In this document: positions 53,105-62,314 of the stretch, piece by piece | Position numbering within the stretch: the first letter of the stretch is position 1 | How the letters are laid out: each line of letters opens with the position of its first letter | NCBI GenBank assembly: GCA_015698045.1 | Contig: BLAL01000178.1 | Location: 310,001-374,000 of the forward strand | Reading direction: 5' to 3' | Origin: Rhizophagus clarus | Lineage: Eukaryota; Glomeromycota; Glomeromycetes; Glomerales; Glomeraceae | DNA length: 64,000 nucleotides | Made by a program: the position numbers and the translations under genes | The notes under the pieces: model-generated | The model's database searches: none | What the model saw: the letters and a program-made list of their open reading frames with translations, nothing else | Told to the model about the DNA's origin: nothing

Positions 53105-54232
53105 ATATCCACTAAATTATAGAAGCTGCGAGTAATATTTAAAGTATCTTGAATCCTGTTTTTATTCAAATCTAGCCATGCGATATTATCCATATATGCA
53201 GAAGTAGCTATTCTGTGAGATTCATATATCCAGATTTCAGAATCATGGGAATCAGAGGACCATAAGCATTTCATAAGATACCTTCTATTTAAGTTAGATG
53301 TAATCACATAAAGAAGAGAATCATAATAAATTCTTCAAAGTATGGGTGAGAGGCTTTCTCCTTGGTCTATACTATCCCTGCTCGAAAAATAAGGGATGAG
53401 CCGAATGCAGTAGCTACTTGAATTCTCCTTCCTTTGAATAAATTTATAATACAATTGCAAGTATGTCTTGATAAGCCAATTTGTTTTAATACTAGATATA
53501 AAAATTCTAAACTTATTGAATCAAATGCCTTGAAAACGTTCTATAAAACAATCCAAAGTTCTTTGTTATTATCTTTGGCATCTTTTATGATGTTGTTAAT
53601 GATTTGAATAGGAGTAGCTATAGAATCCTCTTTCATTCTACAATAATTGGCTCTACATAAAATATCATTTTCTTTAAGAATGGAAGCCAGCTGCGAACCA
53701 ATAAATTTAGTAAATATTTTTTAAACTACTTTCAATAGAACAATAGGTCAAATATTAGCCATCTCATATTCAAATATATCCAGTTTAGAAATTGAAATGA
53801 TTGTGAAAAAGCACCAATCCTTGGATACAATTTTGGTTGTATAGACAGCTTAGTATAACATTAATATAATTTCTACTATGTTTTGAGGCAAGTGTAGCAC
53901 TAGGTGATAAGAAATACTTGATGTGCCTGAAGCTGAGCCTTTATTGTTATCTTGTAAGATGTTTAATCATGCAGAGCGTGTGAAGCTATCTCTAATTGAA
54001 TCATAACATGGGTTGTTATCCTGAGGTCTAGGTCTATAAGCATTTTTTCAAATGGGATGTAAATCCAAGAAATCAAGTTGGCAGTTACATTTACAAAATT
54101 GGAAAGCATAAGCATTTGAAGCTTTTTATTTAACTTCATCCGGTAATAATAATAATTTTCTGTGTCCATCATTATTAATAAGATGATCAATAATAAAGGA
54201 TTTATTTTTAGGTTGAAAAAAAAATAAATCAT

Positions 54233-54972
54233 ATAAATTTATTTATTAAGAAAAAAAAATATTATGAATTTTTTGACAAATTATTTTATTTTATTTTTCT
54301 TTTAGCTTTAAAAAAAAGGAAAAAAAAGAAAAAATTTATGTAAATAATAAATATACAATAAAAAAATATTTTGTTTATATTTTTTCTATAAATCTTTATT
54401 ATAACATAATGTAAAAACTATAAAAATATAAATTATTTCTATTTTCGAATAAAAAAAAATAAATTACTTTTCATGATCTTCTGAAAAATGCCTGTAAAAC
54501 TTATAACTATTTGCTATGTTCATAATTCTACTTAATCTATATATTGTTTGATTGTACTCTCATAAATCATATGATATCAATATTCTACAATTTTTGCAAA
54601 GGAAAAATTTTATAGAAAAATTTGTAAAAATCATAAATTTATATATAAAATTGACACAGAATGTATATGATTATCATTTTAACTGTTCTTAACATTTTGA
54701 TCGTATACTGGTTACTTTTCAGGTAACATTCTTTGATACATTATGCTCATTTACACGTGTACTAATTTTCTTTCAGTAGAAAATATTCAGATTCGTTAGC
54801 TTAACTGAAGAATAAATAAAGTTATCATCAAATAGTACACAAATATCAGAAAAAAGAATATAAATACCATTGACAGAGAGGATGATCTGTTTACTGATCT
54901 TATTTTAATTATTATTATATGGAATGATGATTTTCTTGTTACCAGAAATATCCAAAAAATCAATATAATTGC
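54233..54972. other. AT-rich spacer between LINE remnant and hAT-like element 2
   Basis: No coding similarity detected. It may hold the unrecognisable 5' part of the LINE (endonuclease region), but nothing supports this directly. Confidence 0.4.
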
Positions 54973-55217
54973 AGGACCCTGAATAATATATAAATATGTT
55001 AGATTTGAGTTTGCTTAATGATCATATAAAAAAAACCCTATGTAAGACTTTTATTTGCTTATTTTAATATAAAATTTTTAGTTAGTTAGATATTTAAATG
55101 CGTAACTAAACTTATTTTTATTTCAGCTCAGTAATTATATTTGTGTATCAGTACCCCTTATTCATATAACAAAGATTTTTATATATATATAGACAGAAAA
55201 TTTTAATTTCACATGTA

Positions 55218-56871
55218 CAGTGGCTCGCATAAGTAACGCACCATACTAATGTCAAACGTTAAATTACATATTTATTGATAATATGAATTTATATAAATAT
55301 AATATTTATTTTATATATAATATAGTGTAAAAGCATTAAAAATATAATAAATTTAGTAATATTTAGTAAACCAGTTTTACTTTATTTACACAATGTTTAT
55401 TAAAATTGTAGTGCGTCATTTATACACATTTCGCATTATTATAAAAATTAAGGTTTTTTTTAAAAAAAAACTAAAAAAATATTACTAAAAGATCCTAAAA
55501 ATATTTTTACCATCTTGTATAACCACCTTTAGTATTAATAACATCTTGGATTCTTTCCAGCATTATCTTAATTAGTTTAGTGCATGTCTCCAATGCCATT
55601 TCATTCCAAATTTGAGAAATATGTTCCCACAACGATTCCTTTCCCCTAATTTCGATATCTAATACCCTAAGTTGACAGTTTACATCATTCCAGAGGTGTT
55701 CTATAGGGTTTAAGTCAGGAGATTGAGGTAGCCATGGAAGAACCTCAACATTATTATCATCAAACCATTGCTTAGTGAGAATAGCGGTATGTCTTGGATC
55801 ATTGTCTTGCTGAAAGACAATGTCTGAAACGTTTAATTCATAATACTGAAGTGTCTTCATAAGGTCTTCATCCAATATTTGACGATAAAATTCAGCATTA
55901 AGGCCTCCATCGATTCTACATAGGAAACCAATACCACAAGAAGTGAAACACCACATACAAAAATACTACCCCCATCAAACTTAACTGTAGGTTTGACATG
56001 GGCATTTTTAAGTGGCTCTCCAGGTTTTTTTTAGCAATATTGATATCCGTCTGACCTGAATATTTGAAATTTAGACACATCAGACCACACCATCTTACTT
56101 CAGTCGCTTATTGTCCAATTCTTAAACCTTTTGGCAAAATTAAGCTGTTTGACTCGATGTTTTTTGGACAAAAGTGGCTTCTTACACTTTACCCTAGAAA
56201 CCAAACCATTTTTCCTTAATATTCTACATATAGTGTCAGCACTGATTTCAATATTTTCATTAACTTGTAAAGATTTTGTTAATGAAATAGTAGTAGAACA
56301 TTCTCTATTGGCCAAACGTCTTATAATAGTACGTTTATGGCGCTCATTTAATGTTTGTGGTCAGCTTAGACGTTTCTTGTCTTCCATATTTCCAGTTTCT
56401 TCGTACTTCTTTTTAAGCCTTAGTATCGTTGTATGATTTTTACAACCAATTTTAGCAGCAATTTCTCTTGAGGCAAAGCCGTGCTCAATCATCATAATTG
56501 CCTGCGCTTTTTATTCTATAGTGAGTCTAGTCTATAGTTTATAAAAAAATATTATTTATTTATTTCGGTAAAGGAGTAGGTGTGTAAAGTGTTTTTATTA
56601 TTATTTATTATTAATTATAAAAAAAAAAATTTTTTTCTAATAATTTTTTTTTTAAAAAAAAGTGGCAAAAGTAATGCACCATAGTTTAGAAAAAGAAAAC
56701 GACATAATGGATTTTTTTTGTTATACAGGAAAGGGGTTAGCTTTTATATGTTAAAGATCTACATATATATTGTTTATTTTGAAAAAATGAGATTAAACAG
56801 ATATGTTTTGATCGATAAATACGTGATTTACCGTTTAAAACATTTTGGTGCGTTATTTATGCGAGCTACTG
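55218..56871 (-). mobile_element. Tc1/mariner element (1654 bp)
   Basis: Flanked by TA on both sides (55216-55217 and 56872-56873). The left end is CAGTGGCTCGCATAAGTAAC and the reverse-complemented right end CAGTAGCTCGCATAAATAAC, both continuing GCACCA. Imperfect subterminal copies of the end sequence are visible at 55409-55430 and at 56661-56688 (GTGGCAAAAGTAATGCACCA), resembling the IR/DR layout of some Tc1 elements. It carries a broken transposase on the minus strand. Confidence 0.92.
55507..56530 (-). pseudogene. Tc1-type DDE transposase, inactivated
   Basis: Read on the minus strand: LTIE-stop-KAQAIMMIEHGF, then a helix-turn-helix (ASREIAAKIGCKNHTTILRL), a second DNA-binding part (NERHKRTIIRRLANRE, ISADTICRILRKNGL) and the DDE domain. 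First Asp in KMVWSD, second in IVFQQDNDPRHTA, Glu in LPQSPDLNPIEHLWND. All three catalytic residues are present but the ORF is broken by at least four in-frame stops (after LTIE, RLS, TISD and YQYC) and one frameshift near 55945, just before FTSCGIGFLCRIDGG. The start is uncertain because of the first stop. It would have moved its own element by cut-and-paste at TA sites. Confidence 0.9.
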
Positions 56872-57059
56872 TATATCAAAAAAAATTTTTTACAAAAAAT
56901 TTTTTTAAACTGATACTTCTTTTCTATTATTTTACACATTTTGATTTTATAAACACAATATTGTATTTAATATTTATAAAAAAAATCATGTTTTTATAAT
57001 AATATTCTCATATTCTTATTTTTTATTTGCTAATTTTACTCATATATAAAATGAATTTT

Positions 57060-57960
57060 AGACAAATGAAATTACCTTTTTATGTTTAAGTAAATTGTTC
57101 AGCAGTTGTAAAAAGTATTTGTATTTCAATTTTTATGATTCTAAGTATAATATTTATGAAGATAATTATATTTTTTAAATAGTACTAACTCCAAAAAAAG
57201 TTTTTTTCTCTTTTAACTTCAGGATGTAATAACATCACTTTGGTCAAATGAAATTACATTTTTATATTTAAAAAGTTGTTCAGTGATGTCGAATCTACCT
57301 GTATATAAATTTTTATAATGATTGGACTAATATTTGTAAAGTATTGGCTATTTTTGTATTATCAATTTTTTTGCAAAACCTATTTTGCAACTTTGGAGCG
57401 TGATTTTACTACTTTGATCAAATGAAATCGCCTTTTTCCACTTAAGTAAAGTTGTTCAGCGAGGTCAAATCTACTTATAGTAAAAATTATAGGATAATTA
57501 GATTAATATTCGTAGAATGTGACCAATATTTGTACTTTTAATTATTTATCGTTTAAGTGATTTTAATTTTAAAGTGTAATTTTTTTTATTTTAAATCAAT
57601 GTGTTAACTTTAAGAAGTTATTCAGAAGGGTTGGTAATAATTTATATTTTAATTTATAAATCTAAATATATTAATATTTATAAAAAATTCCAAATTTTAA
57701 ACCTATTTTTAAAATAGCAATAGTATATTAATATTATATGAACATTAATTAAAATTAAAAATTCTGAAGTTGGTATATCATTTTATATTATTAATTTATT
57801 AATATTTAGTGAATAAATTTCACAATTTTTTTTCACAATGATATAAAAAATTAATTTATTATTATTATATATATATTTATTATAATTAAATTATCTTTTT
57901 ATACTTAAATAAAGTTATATATGTCAGAAAAAAAATTGCTTAGCAGAATAAAAAATTCAA
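57060..57960 (+). repeat. Diverged ~178-bp tandem repeat (4-5 units)
   Basis: Units start with CAAATGAAATTACCTTTTTA (57063), CAAATGAAATTACATTTTTA (57245) and CAAATGAAATCGCCTTTTTC (57419), each followed by a TTAAGTAAAGTTGTTCAG-like block and a TAATATTTGTA block. More decayed copies follow at about 57590 and 57890. The array lies inside hAT-like element 2, right of the Tc1 insertion. Confidence 0.75.
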
Positions 57961-58074
57961 AGATTATAATAAAAGTTTGCTTAGTAGAACTTAAAATAAT
58001 TTGCTTATTGATCATAATAAATTTTGAAATTTTCATCTAACCTATATATATATTATTCAGGATCCTGTAATTAC

Positions 58075-60345
58075 ATGTATGTTTGAAAATAACAAATATC
58101 ATTTATTTTATTATTTCTAACTGTATTTTGATCAGCAATTCAAGGTTTTAATAATCTTACATGTGTTCAAACAAACTGTTTGACTAACATCAGACTTCTC
58201 AATTCTTCTCAATCAGACTCTATTTTTAGTGTCTTAGATACTCAAGCTTCAAACAAAAAGCAAATTGTCATAAATGTAATTAGCACTCTCAGACAATTAT
58301 ATTATTGACCAAATCTCATCTCTTTAGATAAAGTATACCAGGTCAAAGTCACAAAAAAAGATTGTTTTAATGATGCAGAATACTGGAAGGTATTCTATGT
58401 ATGTTTTATAAAATAACAAATAAAATAATAAATATTTGAGCTTAAAATTGTTACCTTTTTCATTGGTCTTTACAAATCTTAATCTTTTATTTTCAACATT
58501 GCATCATTACACATGGCCTGCTTTTTCGATAAAATAATAATATGATACTTTATTTATGAAATAAAAAATATTGTATGATAATAATACATAAAAAAATTGT
58601 GAAGATAATATATACATGGCCTGGTAATTATATGGTCAAAAATGTAATTTATAAATCAAAATACGTAAATAATTACATATTTTGTAATTATTTGTGTAGA
58701 ACATAATAATTATGTCAAACATAATTATCGTAAATATTATTGGATGCAAAAAAATGCTGAAATTGATAGTTCTGACATTCTTATATGTAAAAATACACAA
58801 AAAATACCAAAACTCAGTTCTGGCATTTTTATAAATACAAATGCAAAAAAATGCCAAAACTGTCAGTTCTGGCATTTTTATAAATACAAACGCAAAAAAT
58901 GCTAGAACAGTCAGTTTTGATATTTTTATGTGTAAAAAATAAAAAAAACGCTGAGACAGACTGTTTTGGTATATTTTATATAAAAAATCAAAAAAAATGC
59001 CAAATTTTTTTATAAATTATGTATGATGATCTCAATTAAATGATATTAATATTCATAATTTACTAATCATTTTATACAAATCTGTTTTAGTCTTGAACAG
59101 CTATGAGTACTAGCTATTTGCTAGTCAATTAATTAAATTTTTTGATATCATCGAAATATTCCATTAGTGTGACAGATGATATAGGTACAAAAAAAATTAT
59201 GCAAAAAAAAGATTGCATAAAAAAAATATTTATAAATTTAACTATTTTTAATATAATAGTATCGATTTAATTAGTCTGATGATGAAAATCACAATATTAG
59301 ATTTTTCAAAAACTACTGTACAATTATTATTTTATTTATTTAGCTCTGATCCACTCCTGCCAAATAAATTCAAAAATATATCTATTTTTTCATTTTTCCA
59401 AAATTATATTTTATATATTAATAAATAAAAATTTAAATAGATTAAAGTCATAAAAACTATATTATATATTGTACCACAATTTTTTTGAATATTCATTACA
59501 AATTTGCAATGATACTTATAATTATACTAAATACAAGTAATAATAGTCCATATCCTTATATTAATTTAATATATCGCAAGCCACAGTACTTCAGGTATCT
59601 TGTAGAATAATATTTTATCTGGATAAAATTAGATAATTTTAGAACTTCAGATATAAGATTTCAAATTATTGTCTTTATTAACAAATTTAGGCAATTCAGA
59701 TATTCAAAATTAATTTTAAATCAGTTAGTTCATTAGAATTAGAATCCAACTAATAAAGTTATATATATACTTGGTTAATTAACATAAATTATAATAAAAT
59801 ATACGTCTAAAAAAATTCAATCAGTCATATTTTTTAATTAAGTATGATTAAATTTTGGTTACCTTTTTTTTATTTAATTTTATCAATCTATTATTATATA
59901 TAATAGATAATGTAACTCGTAATAAGCACATTAATTTTTTTGCCTAAATTATTATTATAAATCACGTACTTTGCTTATTTATTATGTTATTTATTATTCA
60001 TTTGTATAACAATAGTTTTTTTTAAACCATTTTGAATTATTAAATTAAAAATTAATATTTTTTAAAATATTTAGCATATAATGAATAAAGTTTAATAATA
60101 TTAACTGATACTCTTTAATAGCTTACAGTAATTTTACTAAAATTGGAATTTATACTTGCTTTAAAATCAATCTTCCTATATTACATAAATGTTATTATAA
60201 AAGTATTTATTTTACAGATAAATAAAAACTTTTTTCTGCAATAACTTCTAAAAAAAAAACAAAAAAAATCATAATTAAAATCTTTAAATATAATAATTAT
60301 ATTATAAATCATATATTTAACCTTATTACTTTAATAAAACATACT
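58075..60345. other. AT-rich region without supported gene
   Basis: A patch at 58140-58390 has higher complexity and a longer open frame with one stop (VINVISTLRQLYY-stop-PNLISLDKVYQV) but no recognised family. The rest is AT-rich apart from the hairpin repeat at 58740-59000. Confidence 0.45.
58740..59000. repeat. Tandem hairpin repeat, ~62-bp unit
   Basis: Four to five units of the form AAATGCCAAAACTGTCAGTT followed by CTGGCATTTTTATAAATACA. Within each unit AATGCCA and TGGCATT form the arms of a hairpin around a short loop. Copies diverge mainly by transitions. Confidence 0.75.
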
Positions 60346-62028
60346 CTATTTAACGTATGTGTCAGCTTTTTCCTGAATAAAAGTTTCTACAGATTGAGAC
60401 TGAAAGGTTACAGTATAACTTTCAGGATGATATGAAAATACATTGGCTTGTAATACTTTTTCAACTTCTTCATAATTATCAAAAAATTCCATAAATGTTG
60501 TAAATTCCAACTTCTTAGAATTAAATAAAGCTTTGATTGCTTTTTTTTCAGCTTCATAATTCAATTGCTTTGGAAGTAGTTGTGTAACTTTGAATTTTAT
60601 CTCAACTTTATGTAAGATTTCCTTTTTAATGGCTGCAAAAAAAAGAGCAAAAAAGTTAATTAGCAATTTATTTAAACAAAATTGATTAAAAAATGATGAA
60701 GCTAATTTCTACCTTCAAATTTTAATTCTTTCTGAAATCTTTTTACCACCTGCTTCAGAATTATAATGTGACCCCAACTAAATCATATAATTTCTCTGCT
60801 TTTGTTTCATTAATCATATGCTTTTCAGTTAGATATTTGATTGATTTTTCTTTACTAAGATCACTAATTTCTATAGGACGTTCTGCACGTGACCAAACAC
60901 TACGAGCTAAAATAAGAATTATACTTTGTAAGTAATACTATTTTTAGAATTCAAAAGCATAAAAAATAACAGTACTTACATCTCATTTTTCTTAAAACAC
61001 TTCCTTCACTAGTGATAAATACTGCAATATATTCTTGATAATCAGTATACATTTTAGCATCATCTTGAAGAGTATCAAGAGCTTTTGAGTTTATATTAGC
61101 TAATTTGTTGATATTATTATAAACAATAACTGGAGTTTTATTGTATTTAGCTTTGTATATTGCACTAGCCCTTTTGAATGCTTCTAAGGCTCTTTTCCAT
61201 TTAGGTCGTTCATCAATTTTACCTATAAAAAAAATATTAGGATCAAAAGCCTTAGTTATAAAGGATAATAATAATTAACTTACCAGTGGTAACTTCCAAT
61301 ATTTTTTTCACAAGTTATACTGTAAAAGAAATATGTTTTTCAAATGCAAAATTAAAAGATTTTCCAAATGCTATGCCAAATTGCTCTATATTTTCTAAAT
61401 TAGAAGGAACTTCAACATATATGACACCCTGCCCTACATCTTTTGATGCAATTTTAGCTAACGTAGTTTTACCAGTACCATGTTCTCCATAAATCACATA
61501 ATAAGATGATTCATCTTCATCAGGTTGTAAAATTTGTTTTAAATGTTCTATAATATCAGATCGAAAAACTAACTTATATTTTTTTCACATTAGGCTGAGT
61601 ACCTTTTTCTATTGTGTTATTGAAAAAATACTCATTACGTTTATTTAGATACCACGCATAAAAAAGATCTACTAAAATCAAACTAATAGCGCCATCCACA
61701 ACTAATTTCTTAAGGATAATATTCTATAAATAATGAAATATATTGAGAACATAAAATAAATAATATAAAACAAATAATGAAAATCTCATACTGGAAGCTA
61801 TCTTGCAAATCCCTTCAGCCAGAAGGAGAAATTAAAGTCCTTTTGAGGAGAAGATAGAGAAAAAGTAGAGTTTATATAAACTCTTGAAAGTGAAGATTGA
61901 AATAGAACAGGATGTGAATTTCTCATTGTAAATTTTTGTGATTGAGAAAATAGAACTTTACAGGTAACAAGTTGAGATGATAAAATATTCCTGTAAATAC
62001 TTTGAATTGTAATAGAGAATATTATCAC
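60346..62028 (-). pseudogene. P-loop ATPase with presequence-like N-terminus, five exons, inactivated
   Basis: Minus-strand exons 62028-61792, 61723-61284, 61222-60980, 60906-60713 and 60632-60346 join with agreeing phases. Exon 1 gives a Ser/Arg/Phe-rich, acid-poor N-terminus, possibly mitochondrial. Exon 2 has a hydrophobic segment (GAISLILVDLFYAWYL), then YGEHGTGKTT (Walker A) and GQGVIYVEVPSNL. Exon 3 has PVIVYNNINKLA, a Walker B in which the usual Asp is Asn, and YIAVFITSEGSV (sensor-like). Exons 4-5 have SRSVWSRAERPIEI, a winged-helix-like tail and FSYHPESYTVTFQSQSVE. Breaks: TAG near the end of exon 1, one extra base in an A-run in exon 2 (61590s), TAA after SFTV in exon 2, and one missing base in a G-run in exon 4 (about 60770). 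The family is known to me as an expanded STAND/AAA-like group in Glomeromycotina. Confidence 0.85.
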
Positions 62029-62178
62029 TAGTTATATATTAAAAACTAAATGATTATTGATTATTCCAAAAAAAAATTCTTGATTATTCTGATTATATAA
62101 AAAAATGTAATTACTTTATGACTAATACTATTATAAATATAATACAAAAATCAAGTCACATGTATATATGATGTATTA

Positions 62179-62314
62179 AGACCCCAAACAATATATACAG
62201 TATATAGTTCACATTAAAATCCAAATTTTTTACTATGATCAATGAGCAAATTATTTTAAACTTTGCTAAGCAAAATTTTATTATAATATCAAAAATTTTA
62301 TATTGCTAAACAAC
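62179..62314. mobile_element. End of hAT-like element 3, interrupted by retroposon
   Basis: From AGACCCCAAACAATATATAC the sequence follows the reverse complement of the right end of element 2 (58066 leftwards) over about 135 bp, including TATGATCAATGAGCAAATTA, TAAGCAAAATTTTATTATAA and ATTGCTAAACAACTTTTT. At 62315 the retroposon's T-run (its poly(A) tail) begins, so the retroposon landed in this element. The other end is beyond the window. Confidence 0.7.

Larger units (their letters stand above)
46668..54232 (-). pseudogene. Decayed non-LTR (LINE) retrotransposon, broken by three insertions
   Basis: Minus-strand remains of a reverse transcriptase ORF. At 53530-53760 one reads IVLLKVV, KIFTKFIGSQLASILKEND, IIKDAKDNNKELWIVL and KAFDSISLEFL; at 53330-53500 IGLSRHT, LFKGRRIQVATAFGSS and, after a frameshift, IDQGESLSPIL; then LYVITSNLNRRYL and the catalytic box as AYMDN instead of MDD. 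The reading NLVDIK at 53105-53120 resumes as VDIKINHKKCE at 51715-51750 and as KCELLVIN before 51483, exactly across two TIR insertions with 10-bp duplications. Thumb-like sequence (YLINKILY) follows at about 51230. The remainder at 46668-46986 lies beyond a third insertion (46995-50164) and contains FYTDKSVQN, possibly the RNase H start. Many stops; TGG-to-TGA and GAT-to-AAT changes are frequent. Confidence 0.8.
54973..58066. mobile_element. hAT-like TIR element 2 (contains a Tc1 copy and a 178-bp tandem array)
   Basis: The left end is AGGACCCTGAATAATATATA and the reverse-complemented right end AGGATCCTGAATAATATATA. Flanks are ATAATTGC at 54965-54972 and GTAATTAC at 58067-58074, an 8-bp duplication with two transitions. 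Its ends resemble element 1 (46995-50164), and its right part is closely similar to 62179-62314. A Tc1/mariner element occupies 55218-56871, so the original length was about 1.44 kb. No own transposase remains. Confidence 0.8.

Noticed and set aside
53074-53307. 77-codon frame as a separate small gene
   Set aside because: It is part of the LINE reverse transcriptase (the AYMDN box region), running into the TIR of the inserted element.
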